The translations under genes were made by a program, and so were the position numbers. A stretch of DNA of 64,000 nucleotides from the NCBI GenBank assembly GCA_963978895.1, contig OZ022240.1, positions 3,638,817 to 3,702,816 of the forward strand, in the 5' to 3' direction. Below, piece after piece: positions 10,290-22,242 of the stretch. Position 1 is the first letter of the stretch. The number at the start of each line of letters is the position of its first letter. This stretch comes from Erpobdella octoculata. Lineage: Eukaryota; Annelida; Clitellata; Hirudinida; Erpobdellidae. The notes beneath the pieces are model-generated. The model was not told where the DNA came from and made no database searches. It saw only the letters and a list, made by a program, of their open reading frames with translations.

Positions 10290-12760
10290 CCAGGCCATGT
10301 CGTGTTATTGCGCGCAAAATTCAAAGAGTTCTTTTGATTTTAACTTTTAAAATAAAGTTCATATAAAATTGATAGCAAAAAATCTGTTAACTATTGACTT
10401 AGGAAGGAATTTTAATATAACATTTTAGATGAAAAAATTTAGATATTTGCCACTATAACGTTACAGCACAAGCGGGGAATTTTCTAGTGGTCACAATAGT
10501 AATAGTAACAATAATTAAAAGTTTAGTTAATCGGTTTGATGAAGCACTCATGATGTTAGTATTAAAAGTTATAATTATTCAAATATCCTGCTTTTTGGTT
10601 AATTTACACCAGTTCTTCAATCCGAGTCTCGGCAGATGGATTGAGAGACGACTTTTTGTTAGTATATATTATATTATTATATTTTACTTATAGCCATTTA
10701 TAAATTTATATCTATTACTGTCTGCCATTTCTTATACTAATAATTATAGAATAGAGTTATTCTCTAATAGTGTTACTAGTTTAGCATGCTGGATTTGATT
10801 AACTAACTCAGACTGATATATTTTCAAAGAAGCAATAAAAATAAAAAACCTATCTTTGTTAGAATTCTTTTTTAAACCATTTATTTGTCACTTAAAAAAA
10901 TGATTCTATCTATTCAAGTGAAAATATTAGCATTATTTCCTGGTAATTGCTGTTAGTTCTACAGACTCCATAACATGTTTTTCAGTTACAGTTACACATT
11001 GTTTCATAGTATATTTGAAACAAGTAATTTAGAAAACCAGATATAATAAACATATGAAAACATTCATACTAGGTAGATATTAATAATTATAATAAGGAAT
11101 TTTATTTTATTTCATTTAACAAATTTATTCCCAGGTACTTTATACAGTATGGAAATAGTAACAGAGGAGCTAAGAAGTGTTGTCAAACTCTTAATTAAAT
11201 ATATCTTTGAAGTTTTGCCATCAGAAGTATGAACTGTTCAACTTGAAATCAAGTGCCTCTAATTTAACTGGAACAACACAAAACTGCAACTTCAATAAAT
11301 TTCTAAACATTTTTTATTTGGATTGTACTGTTTAAATAACAATACATGCCACTGAGGTGTTTGCATTTCAATTGATTTTATGTTTTGGTCTTGTATTCGA
11401 TGTCAAAATTTTTCAACAGGTTTCTATGGATACTATATTAATATTTTGACACTTTTGCTCATTGTTCTTGCTATTTATGTCATTTCTTCCAAAAGAATGA
11501 ATAGTAGTAGCTCATGATATAGCTCATTTTTTTAAATAATTTAGCAGCAATAGATAAGAAAATTATACATTCTTAGTAGTTAAAAAGATTGATCTTTTGT
11601 TTATTTTTTAATTTTTTTTTAGATGATTTTTTTTTGTTTATTTTTGCTTTTAGCAGTTGAAATAAATACAAATTTGATTCATTTTGATTTGTCTGTTTTG
11701 TTTGCAGGTTGTCTTGCTCTTTGTGTAATTCTGTTATTTTTTTTCCTATTGTTTTACTAGTCTTCTCCAGCTGTAAGATTTTTATCTAAACAAATAAAAT
11801 AAATCTCCAAAATGTTTTTCTTCACTGTTTTCTAGTGTTATCAGTAGTTATATTTTTTACTGCATTTCTTAAATAACACATCTGTGGTTCACAAAAGCAA
11901 ACTGGTTAGTATAGTTGAAAGAGGTGCTTTTGAGTTTGAGGTTCCATGTTCAAATCTAATCTTTTTGTCATTTATTACTTAAGAATATCCTAATTTCAAT
12001 TACGAATGAATAGTAAAACAGATCAACTTTAACTAAAGGATAATAATTAATAATAATTAATATGTGAAAAAGTAAGTCTAGTAAGTTAAAAACCATTTGC
12101 TGGAGGGATTCACACTGTTTTAATTTTTATTACCTCATGAGATGGACATGCTTACCAATAGATAAAAAAATGAAACATAATTGTGGTGTTTTTAACATTA
12201 CTATTATTAATCAAACGATGAGAAATGGTGAATTAATATTTCATAAGAAAATAGTTATAACTCAATGGGTATTTTATATGACATTTTTGCTGTGAGGCAT
12301 AGTAGCTAAAACTGTATAATACTAGGCTTAAATCTGTAAAAGTTTATTTCTCAGTTCTAACCATCAAAAACAACAATGCTGACATCTAATCTAAGAACAG
12401 TTTATTTCAATATAAAAATCATGTTATATAAAATAACAGAACAAAGAAAAAATTAACATAAAATTAAAGAGCTTTTGTGACCTCCTATCTATTTCTAATA
12501 TACTTAAAAAATGTAAAGTTCTGAATGAATGAAAAAGTTCAAGTCAACAAATCAAAATAGAGTCAAGTTATTGTGTAGATGAATTTGAATTATTTAAGCA
12601 ATATATACAGCTAAAATAGTATTAATAGACATAAAATGTGATAAAAGAGCAAATTCATACAGAAAAAGCAAAGTTAATCAATTTCATGATTAAACAGCTG
12701 AACAAAGTATTTATAAATAAAAATCAAATGCAATAAGAAAATAATAAAAACTACATATAA
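10290..12760. other. MULE interior without recognised genes
   Basis: AT-rich, with only short open frames. A weak tRNA-like stretch at 11900-11965 (actggttagtatagttgaaa ... ggttccatgttcaaatct) may be a decayed SINE head. Confidence 0.45.
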
Positions 12761-12766
12761 GTAGAA

Positions 12767-12856
12767 GGGGGAACGGACATTTCTCCCCCCGGACATTGCC
12801 TCCCCCCCTGGACATTGCCCCCAGACATTTCTCCCGCGGTAGGACACCCCCCCCCC
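12767..12856. repeat. C-rich repeat, GGACATTTCTCCCCCC units
   Basis: Several copies of 'ggacattt/ggacattg' each followed by C runs. The inverted counterpart lies at 40938-41035 as GGGGGGAAATGTCC units. Confidence 0.75.
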
Positions 12857-12990
12857 GGGGTAGATTCAGAGTTCACATTTTTATAACAAACAGAAACACA
12901 TTTTTAAAAGATTTAAGATTTATTGTTTATATTTAATCGATTATTATCAATTGAATAGAGTTTTTGGCGTGCAGCCGTGAGAGAAAAAAG

Positions 12991-13268
12991 GTTAGGGTTA
13001 GGGTTAATAGTAGGGTATTAGGGTTGTGGTTATGGTTAGCATCCCACTAGTAACTTCGTTAGGGTTAGGGTTGGGTTAGCCTACCATTAGTTACTTCGTT
13101 AAAGTTAGGGCTAGGGTTAGGGTTAGGGTTAGCATCCCACTAGTTACTTCGTTAAGGTTAGGGTAAGGGTTAGCATCCCACTAGTTACTTCTTTAGGGTT
13201 AGGGTTAAGGTTAGCATTCCACTAGTTACTTCGTTAGGGTTAGGGTTAGCATCCCACTTGCTACTTCG
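12991..13268. repeat. Interstitial TTAGGG-like array alternating with a second motif
   Basis: Blocks of 2-4 GGGTTA repeats alternate with 'agcatcccactagttacttcgtt', which appears five or six times with small variation. TTAGGG is the telomere repeat of most animals. Here it is internal, short and mixed, so this is a composite minisatellite and not a chromosome end. Confidence 0.85.
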
Positions 13269-13269
13269 T

Positions 13270-14065
13270 TCACCGGCAGGTAAGCGAGGGTATCCAGCAT
13301 TTTGCAAAAATGCTTTACGTAATTTTTCTCTTTATAACTTTTGACAGCCCCAGCTCCTGCACCTTAACATGGAAGAAACTCTTGCAAAACCACAAATTCA
13401 TACTACTACATTATTTCATTTATGTAAAACTTTTTTTATTTGTATCTAATACATCACGAAGTTGATTTAGAGTAGGGATTTTATGGAAATTAATGTATTC
13501 CGAATATATTTCTCTGATGGTGTATGCTTGATTTAAATCCCAGTGAACTCTTTGGGGCCTTTAGAGTTGTTTTTCAAGCGTGTATGTGTGTATGAAATGA
13601 ACTAGTTGATTGTATGTGTGTATTAATTAAACTAGTTGACTGTATGTCTGTATCAGATGGCATGTGTGCATGAAATGTACTAGCTGACTGTATGTCTGTA
13701 TAAGATGGCATGTGTACATGAAATGAACTATTTGACTCTCTGTCTGTATGAGATTTGTCTATGTGTTTATAATCATTATTGACGCTCTCTTCCATGAGAG
13801 CTGAACTTGTACTTTTAGAATGAACTGCATAATGCACTTCAGCGGTTTGTGTCGAAAGCCCCCAGGCGTGGTCCCAGGATTTTCTGGTGGAGGGAATGAT
13901 TAAGTCATTGTTGATTGGGAGTCTTATATTATATATTTTTTTTTTATAGATTTTAACGTTATCATCAAGTAATGAGTGTGTTGTAAGAAAATGGCGTTTT
14001 TGAACATAAGAAATGTGTATGTTCCTATTCAATCTCCGTAAAAATACAATACAAAATAACATTTA
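13270..14065 (-). other. MULE interior with ~47-bp tandem repeat and a 162-codon open frame
   Basis: Between 13580 and 13760 a unit near 47 bases (tatgtctgtat...gatggcatgtgt.catgaaatg.actag) repeats three to four times. The minus-strand frame 14062-13574 reads through it, giving a C-terminus of repeated PS.TDIQS..FH.H blocks after an unrelated N-terminus with no domain I know. There is no splice or promoter support, so I treat it as unlikely to be a real gene. Confidence 0.4.
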
Positions 14066-14069
14066 TATC

Positions 14070-15480
14070 CTGCCCTTAGGAAAAAACAATTATTTCGCAA
14101 AGGCGTGCAGTTCATCAGCATCTCCTAATCAAAAAACTTTAAAAAAAAAAAATCTGTAATCTAATTTTAACTTGTTTAGTGTCTATAGAATGACGAACAT
14201 GCACTTTCCTTCAACCTCAGTAAACGCAAATGCAATATTCAAATAGTGTTAGGTTTGAATGGTTTGAAACGAAAATTTGAGAGTTTTGTTGGTCAAGTTG
14301 GACTCAAATGTATTTTTTCGTCGAGAATTTGAAAGAACGAGTAGATAAATGACAATCTTGTTGTTCAGGGTTAGAGGTTTGGCTAGAACTTTCGCATTCT
14401 CAATGCTCAGTGGGTGCCGATTTAAAGAATGACGTAATCTTAATGAAGTTGCTAATTTTTGCTTGACATCTTTTACACAATAATTAGAGTTTGTGCAACT
14501 GAATTATTAAAACAAAAACTGATTTAGGAATTATAAAATTAAGTACTTTACCACCTCTAGACTTCACAGAAAACAGTGGGTATTTTCCCTTTGTGATTAA
14601 TATAGGTAATGAAAAAACTAGTGTTCTAAACTCGCACAAACTTAATTTTGTATTAAAATTTTTTAACGATTAGCGCCAGCTTACAACGGAAGAATAGAAA
14701 ACCGAATTTATAAGCTGTTGGTTGGCAGGACATAATCGCTTTCGGTTGGTCATGCATATCTTACTTAGGCATAGTAATGAGATATTAATTGCGCTATTCT
14801 GATGCCCACAGATTTCTTCGTATTTTATAACTATCTAGATTGGATAGATAGTCGGTGCTTGACGGGGGGGTTGTTTAGTAATACGTTTAACTTTATTTAT
14901 TCATTGAAAAAATTGAGCTCTTAGGCTGGTGGGGGAGACGCATCCCCAGCATCCCCAATGGTGGGACCGCGCCTCAATACCCCATATGACGGGCTACCAC
15001 ATATCTTCGCTTCGTCTGAATTTCGGATATAGTCGTCGTCAACATGCGACATACAGTATTGCATGAGACGTTGTATTTAAAGCCCATAGCACGATATAAT
15101 GGCCCAATTATGTTTGTAATATTTGTGGCATTCATTTAAAAGTTTTGGCGCGTTTCACCCTGTATACGTGCATCGTTTAGCTCTGGAATTTCCCGCTACC
15201 ATCCATCCTTCAGAACTTTTATGTGATGTGCGCTGGTGTTCGCTTCGTTTCATAGTGTTTCAGCACATTTTTATGTGAGCGCGTGCAAGTGCGCGCTTAC
15301 TGGGTAACTTTATCAGCACTGGGCGTGCTGGGATGCACGCTAGTTCTACGATGCAACAGAAATCGCCACAATAATCATGTCAATTTTGGAATTTGCTAAA
15401 CGCTGATCGACAGAACTACCTATAATCTCAAATATTTGTAAAAAAAATACTTATGTTTTCACCATTTAAAGTTTAGCCAG
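14070..15480. other. MULE interior, nothing recognised
   Basis: No coding signal found. A GC-richer patch with G runs at 14860-15020 resembles the edge of another decayed element. Confidence 0.4.
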
Positions 15481-15499
15481 TGTAATACTGTAGTTTAAA

Positions 15500-16330
15500 A
15501 TACTGTAGTTTAAATTTAACATTGACGCTCAACTAAAACATTAAAACTAGGATAACTTTTTTTAAATTGTTTAAATTTTTAAAATATCACGTTTTAGTTA
15601 AAATAGTCTAATTGATTAAAGAGCTATTAAAAATAAATAAAACGTTTTTATATTACATAAACAAGTATACGATTAGCTAAAAAAAATTTAATTTCTGATA
15701 TCTACTAAACAATATGTTGGTTTTAATTTCCCCAAGTTTGGTTGAAAAATATCATTTGATTTAAAAATTAAATGCAAAAAACGAATACATTTAGCAAAAT
15801 AAAAAAATACAAAATACTGTTGCTCAAATTTGACATTAAACCTTTAACTACAAAATTTGAATTTTCGATAATTATATAGAAACGTAAATATTTTGCAAAT
15901 AATGAGTTTGGTTGAAAAATTTCGCTTGGTTGAAAAATTATTTCCAAAAAACCGAGCCACGAAATTGCTTAAATTTCAAGCATTAACTAAATAATTCTAA
16001 ATTGATTGTAAACGTACAGCTACAAACTTCAATTTTAACACAATTTTTAAGACTTAGTTAGACATTTGACATGTAAAATTTTGGTAAATTTTTTCAAGGG
16101 GTTGAGAAGTTGTTTGGGAAAAACCAATAAAATGAAGCTATTGTGGACCTAACATCTATGAACTATTGTTATTTTGACATTAAACGTTGAGCTACAAAAC
16201 TGAAAATTTGGAGTTATGTAGAAACATAGCAATATTTATTGCCTACAAAATTTCGTTGAAAAATCTTAATCGGTTTAAAAGATATTAACAAAATACGAAG
16301 CAACAAAACTTAAGGCATGTTAAGTCTGAA
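15500..16330. repeat. Degenerate tandem repeat, period about 172 bases
   Basis: Related words recur about every 170 bases: 'gacattaaacctttaactac' at 15830, 'gattgtaaacgtacagctac' at 16004 and 'gacattaaacgttgagctac' at 16176, each followed by a 'caaaa/cttc..aatttt' block. 'ttggttgaaaaat' also recurs at 15740, 15908 and 15929. The units are strongly diverged. Confidence 0.6.
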
Positions 16331-16708
16331 GTGAAATTGACTTCGAGCTTCAGGTCGAGTGCATTAGTTAGACGATCTAAGTGATTTTTTTTTCGAAGCT
16401 CAAAAATTAATAGAGTAATAAGAAACGAATTATGAATAATAGTTAATAATAAGTAGTTTTAAGGAGTTACTAGAAGTTCCAGCTTTTAAAAGTATTTATT
16501 TCTTCTTATTATTCGAAAAATGTGAAATCGCGCCAAAATCGTAAAAGTCTTTAAATTCAAATTTTATTGGCGTTTAAATTTTTTTTTTCTGTAAATCTCT
16601 TTCAATATTAATTTTTAACAGTTTTAGATCAAAAACCGCTTTTCATATTACTTTACGCGTTCAGAACTACGTCTTTCGCCGAATGCCATTTTGTAACTTT
16701 ATCTAAGT

Positions 16709-16872
<164 letters not shown>

Positions 16873-17079
16873 GAGACTGTTGTGCAAATAGCAAAAAAGC
16901 GTATGTTCTTGTATTATCCTTTTTGAAGGTACTACCTTTAAGGTAGGGAAGGTTTGTTCGATTTTTTTTTTAAGAAAAGAATTACTTTTAAAACATGTTT
17001 TATAATGTTGTTGCTCGCAGTTGCTGTTCCAGTTTGTTTACCAAATTCCTACTAAATGTGGATAACAAATTTCCAGAAC

Positions 17080-17400
17080 ATGAAGCTGGCATCTGGCATT
17101 AATGTTTTTTTAATATGCTGGAAAGTGTGAATTTATATTATACTGACATTTTATTGAATAGTAACACAATCTCAATGTGTTACGCTCCAAAAACGAGAAA
17201 AATTGTTCAAAAACCGGGAAACGCCGGGTAACCTTGCTAGTGCTAAATAAAGAAATATTTAAGAACTTAGAAAATAAGTGATTTTTTTTAATAACCAGCT
17301 TTTTACCCAAGAAATATATATCTAGAAGTCCAAGTTTCAAATAATTGTGGATAGGAAGTTTATAAAGCATGACGTTGGCATCTGGCATTAATATCCTCAA
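17080..17400 (-). repeat. Dispersed repeat ACTAGYGGGG family (copy 3)
   Basis: The minus strand of 17213-17242 reads ACTAGCAAGGTTACCCGGCG then TTTCCCGG. The words 'tggcatctggcattaat' occur on both sides (17087 and 17380). Confidence 0.65.
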
Positions 17401-17702
17401 AATGAGCTTTTTCATACTGAGAATTATCTTAAAATTAAAAGTCTACAAATTAGTCAAAGTACAAATATGGGATTTGAATGAACAAGTTTTTAAAAATAAG
17501 TGAATCTATATAAATCTATGTACTGTTTTATGTTACGCTTTATAGCAGAAAAAGGAGTGGACCCACCAAAAATGTCAGAAAGAGATCACCCTTAAGCAAT
17601 ACAGATTAGCAATTAAAGGTTTATTTTTATTTAATTTGTTTTTTTTTGTCGCATTTTAACACAACTGGTTCATTACATTTACTTTGAAAAACTTTATCGT
17701 AG

Positions 17703-20472
17703 GTAATTCGCAATTGCAATATGTGTGTGTTTCATGCATTCTTAAAGAAGAAACTGAAGGTGTGTATTTTTGAGATATGTTAATATAAAACACTGGTTAA
17801 TTTTCAAAAATGTTTTAGTTCATAAAAACAAGGAAAAATCGTTTGACGAAGTTTCCCTTTCTAACAAGTACAATGGTTTGTTGAATTTGTTTTTTGGATA
17901 ATTTATATTAGATTAATAGAACAACAACTATTATTTTGATATAGGAATGGTAATTGAGAGCCAAAAAGAAGAAATAAAATACAAAAAAGTTCAGATTAAC
18001 GATATAATAATTATTTCTGACAGCGAAGGTGAGCTCGAAGGCGCTGTGAAAGTTTCTTTGATTGATAAGTTGTTCATGATACCAATTACGACTTTTTCTA
18101 TAGGCGAGTTGGAAGAAATTGATGTTGAAAAAAAAGAAGATTGTGTTAGAAAAGAAAAGGAGTTAAAAGAAGAAACACAAGCTAACCAAAACGAACTAGT
18201 GTGTGTTTATGATAGCGACGGTAAATACCTACTAACTTATGCTATTATAAAATTTAATTATTTGTACTTGTTCCAATATTGCATTAAACAACATATTTTT
18301 TTAAAGATGGGTTGAAGTGTTACAGCTCTGAAGAAGAATTTGAGGACAATGGCGGAAATAAAAATGAACTAAAAAGCGACGAAGGTAAATACAAACGATT
18401 TTGAATAGTTTATAAAATAATACAGCCCACCAGTAATTTAGTTTTATATTTGTAATTTACTTCCATTCTAAGACTCTGATGACGATGAACCCATGTTCTC
18501 AATTCTTGAAAACGCTACAACACGCGGCAAAGACATGCTGTACGATTCGCGTGGATATGCGCTAATTGTTGAGAAGACAGACCTAAAAAACAACAAAGTA
18601 TTTTGGACGTGTGCCCATCGATCAAAATCTTCTAAAGACACAGAAAGTAGTAAAAGTAAGTCATTTAATGACTCAGAATAAACATTTGAACATGCTAATT
18701 GTTAGTGTTTTTAGCAGCATGCAGAGGAAGAGTTGTTCAAACCGGTTTCAATTACAATTGCACACAGTCCCATACTTGCCTACCAAATCAATCCATCCCG
18801 GAGCAAAAAAAAATCAGGACTGCAATGATTGAAAAAGGCAAGGCTCAATCACACATTGGATCGAAACAAATTGTTATGGATTCCTTGTTGGAACACAATG
18901 CCGATGCTTCAATTCTTCCAAAGTTCTCCCCGCTAAAGAGGTACATAAACGTGAAACTATTTTTTTTATCGACATTTCTTTCTTATTCAACAAATCTGCT
19001 TCTAGACTAGTTAACAAGCATCGGCAACAAAGCAGACCATCTCAGCCGGCAAGTCTGGAAGCCGAAATACTTATCCAGCATTTGCCCGCTAATTTCCTGA
19101 TAAAAGATATAAAAATCAAAGGGGAGCGCCATCTACTTCTGGTAACAGAAAAACAATTAGAGATAGGAAGAAACTCTAGGAATTTCAATATGGATGCAAC
19201 TTTTGAGGTATATTTTAAATGTGAATAACAGTCAGACACATATAAAATAAAATAAAATTATTTTAAAGGTGGTGCAGCGACCTTTTTACCAGCTTTTGAC
19301 CATACATACATTCATTGGGGAAAATGAATCGTTAAAACTGGTCCCTGTTGCATTTGCTATCATGTCGAAGAAAAGAGCAACAGATTACGAAGCAGTTTTG
19401 CGAGTGTTGAGAGATGAGAGAAGTTTTCAAATTGATAGCTTAACAGGTACATTTCGATTTATTAATTTGATGTTTTAAACTTATTTTAACTGGATTTCCT
19501 ATTTTTTTTTTTTTTATGATAGTTTATAGTCCTTTACACCAGGTGTTTTAAGACTCTAATGGCTGTATGTAGGAAGCACTTAAGTACTTCCTGTCGTGGA
19601 TCAGAATTTGATCCTTTTAACTTTTCCCTCCTCCTTTCTCCAGGCTTGGGACTGGCTCGCAGTTAGCGAGGCGGAGTTCTGGATTTCCTATTTCAGTTGA
19701 CTATGAAATAGCAATTTGGAAGGGAGCAAAAGCGGTGTTTCCCGCTGTTTGTATAAACGGCTGCTTGTTTCATTTCAATCAAGCAATTATTCGTCATTTA
19801 AGTGTAGGTTTTACGAAGTTAAAAGTGATTTATTTGATCTATATTGGCTGAACGTCAAAATAATTTTATTTCTATTAACAGAAATACGGATTGAAATCTC
19901 AATATAAGGCAAAACAGGCAGCATATGATCTTGGGAAACAAATCATGGCTTTGGCCTACATGCCCGTCGATGAAATACCGATCGTATTTGAGCAAATAAA
20001 TAATAGCGTGGTTTGTTCAAAAGTGAAAGTAAGTACTAATAAATATTATAAATTTTCATTGCTGGTGATTTTAACTCAAGTCATTTCATTTTCTTAGCTG
20101 TTTATGAAATATTTTCACAATACGTGGCTGGCTGGGTTCTATCCCATTTCTACCTGGTGCTCTTTTAAAGTGAAAATTAGAACCAACAACGACCTTGAAG
20201 GGTGGAACAATGGTCTCAAACAACTGGCAAACCACAACACCAACCTCTACGCTCTTTGCTCCGTGCTTGAAAAAGAAGCACGGATGATAATGATCCAAGA
20301 ACAGTTTGTAAGCCTGAATCAAACTCAAAGAGTTAAACGAAAAGATACTGTAGAATTTGAAAGAGAGCTTACTAAATTGTGGAACAATTTTAATAAAAAA
20401 AATATTAATTCTCTTCAATTGCATAAACAATTAACTGATTTATTAAAGTATAGCAATAAAATAAATAAATAA
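17703..20472 (+). CDS. MULE transposase with FLYWCH zinc finger
   Basis: Twelve exons, all open and phase-compatible: 17703-17759, 17819-17875, 17945-18028, 18104-18220, 18307-18384, 18473-18655, 18715-18940, 19006-19207, 19269-19446, 19697-19803, 19882-20028, 20098-20472. The N-terminal part is acidic, with repeated SDSEG/YDSDG-like endings encoded at exon junctions. A FLYWCH-type zinc finger spans exons 6-7 (SRGYALIVEK, W.CAHR, ACRGRVVQT, then histidines). The MULE catalytic domain follows: NMDATFE, VAFAIMSKK, then the diagnostic NGCLFHFNQA and later RTNNDLEGWNN. Such proteins cut and insert Mutator-like elements. The true start is unresolved; ATG 17947 is a candidate but earlier exons look real. 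The frame shows no stop or frameshift, so the copy may be recently active. A SINE-like insertion sits in intron 9. Confidence 0.82.
19513..19682 (+). repeat. SINE/LINE-tail repeat (copy 1), inside a transposase intron
   Basis: It begins with atagtcctttacaccaggtg and ends with gggactggctcgcagttagc, then gaggcgga. Related copies are at 34262-34425, 35568-35715 and 37840-37920 (-, partial). The gggactggct word recurs in 3' ends of invertebrate non-LTR elements. Confidence 0.7.
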
Positions 20473-20751
20473 AAATGACGTTTTAATTGTTCATGTTAAT
20501 TAAGTTCTGTTGACTTTGAAGCATTCCCACCCAACGTTTAGGAAAAATTTTGAGCATCTGAGTTTTGAACAAATCACGTTATTATTTATTTGTTCAAAAC
20601 ATTCTGTAATATAGCAGTCTAATATAGCTCAACTCGACACCGTGTGATATCTTGTAAAACGGATCGACTAAGCCGTTGTATGGATAATTTGTTACTTTTC
20701 AAGTTATAGCGGCAGGTAACTATCAATAAAAATCTCCCCTAGCGACTACAG

Positions 20752-21125
20752 CGGAACGACTTCAATTCAATATCACACCGCAGACTGATATCACGGTTCT
20801 GTATAAGTATAACACAGAGACAACAAGAAGTCGTTGTATAGACAGTAGATCTGCCTGTCTGTGATACATGTATCCGGGTCGTGTTGCTTAATGCTGGTCT
20901 CTAACTGCATTCGCCAGGCGGGTGGCTTCGTGTGTTGGGGTAGCTCTAGTTGCTTCTGAGCAACGGGATTTTACCCCTCACGACCATGAGGCTATTGGCC
21001 GCGAAAGTAGGCGATTTCGTCGCGCTCCGGGCCGATTCGTCGCAGAGTTGGCGTTTTCGTCGCGACTTCGCGACGAAAATGCTCACGGCGACGAAATGGC
21101 TTTCGCGACGACTTGGCCTGTACCC
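20752..21125 (-). repeat. Right MULE terminal inverted repeat
   Basis: Reverse complement of the left TIR with scattered mismatches and a few small indels. Confidence 0.88.
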
Positions 21126-21134
21126 GGTAGGTAC
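21126..21134. repeat. Right 9-bp target-site duplication of the MULE
   Basis: GGTAGGTAC, identical to 9559-9567. Confidence 0.75.
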
Positions 21135-22240
21135 TATGTCAGCGGGATTTAAAATTTTCAAATAACTGAGTGTCCAAGAGCTAGTGCAATTATAATAATA
21201 TATTGTAAATTTATATTAAATATTATTATTACTTTTAAAAAAAAATTTTGCTTTTTTCTGAAAACATGCCACTTCATTTAGAAATCGGGCCAGGGGGGAC
21301 AACTGACCCCATAACCCACCGTTAGATCCGCTTTTGATTTGAAAGATCACAGAATAAAGGCCCATTTGCTCTAAGACGAACCGTTTAGTCGCTAAAGAGA
21401 CTTTAAATTTCAATCAGTTAATTAAATAGAATTAAATTAAAGTAAATTAAATGAGCTACTTAACTTAATCTTGATTCTACCCCAGTTGGTGTAGCAGTTT
21501 TACCTGGCTGAGCCGTTGTATATCAGTTTTTTCCTTTGTTTTCACGCGTAAGAAAATGAACACAGTGATTTTGGAACTTATTCAAGTTGACAATTAGCTG
21601 GATGTTCATAAAACCACATGATAACTCAATTATTATTGATTACATCTAATAAAAACTTGTTGATATAATTAACACTAAACATGAAACTAAAGAAACAACT
21701 AATACGTTTTTTGTATCTTAACCTAAATCTCAAACAGTTTCATCAATTTCATGTTGAATCTAAAACCGACAAGAATGTTTGTTTTAATTAAACATAAAAC
21801 TAATAATTGCCATAAGACCACTAGCCCTACATTGTTACTTTATGTGCACAAAACTACTCTTACTAAATCAAATTTTAAATTTAAATGAAATTTCAGCGCT
21901 TTAATATGATTATATATGTTCGAAAATTCTCCCAAAATAGAAAGAACGCATTTAACAATGTCCACTATTTTCTCCGGCATAAACTTAAAAAACTAGTGCG
22001 GTGATTAATAATAAATTAAGTTCACTGATAATCTCATCAAATGAAATTTTTAGTTTAAGTTCTTGGCTCTCGGATCGATTTGAGAAAGAGTGCACTTGGC
22101 TCTCTCTCTTTCTCTCTTGTGCGTACGTTTGGCCGCAGAGAAGTTACCATCCTTCAAGCGTGTATTGTAAACTATTATTACAATATCTAACGGAGATATT
22201 TTAGAAGTTCATTTTTGCTTGTGCACGATACAAAATTTCA
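21135..22240. other. Region upstream of the Na+/K+-ATPase beta gene
   Basis: No gene supported. It should contain the promoter and 5' UTR of the downstream gene. I see no clear TATA box. A CT-rich patch lies at 22085-22130. Confidence 0.45.
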
Positions 22241-22242
22241 GC

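Noticed and set aside
12991..13268. Chromosome end
   Set aside because: TTAGGG repeats are few, mixed with another motif and flanked on both sides by other sequence inside a transposon.
13574..14062. 162-codon minus-strand gene
   Set aside because: Half of it is a tandem repeat, it lacks any known domain, and no splice sites or promoter support it. It is kept only as a low-confidence region.
17110..17415. 101-codon minus-strand frame
   Set aside because: It overlaps the dispersed ACTAGYGGGG repeat and has no recognisable product.
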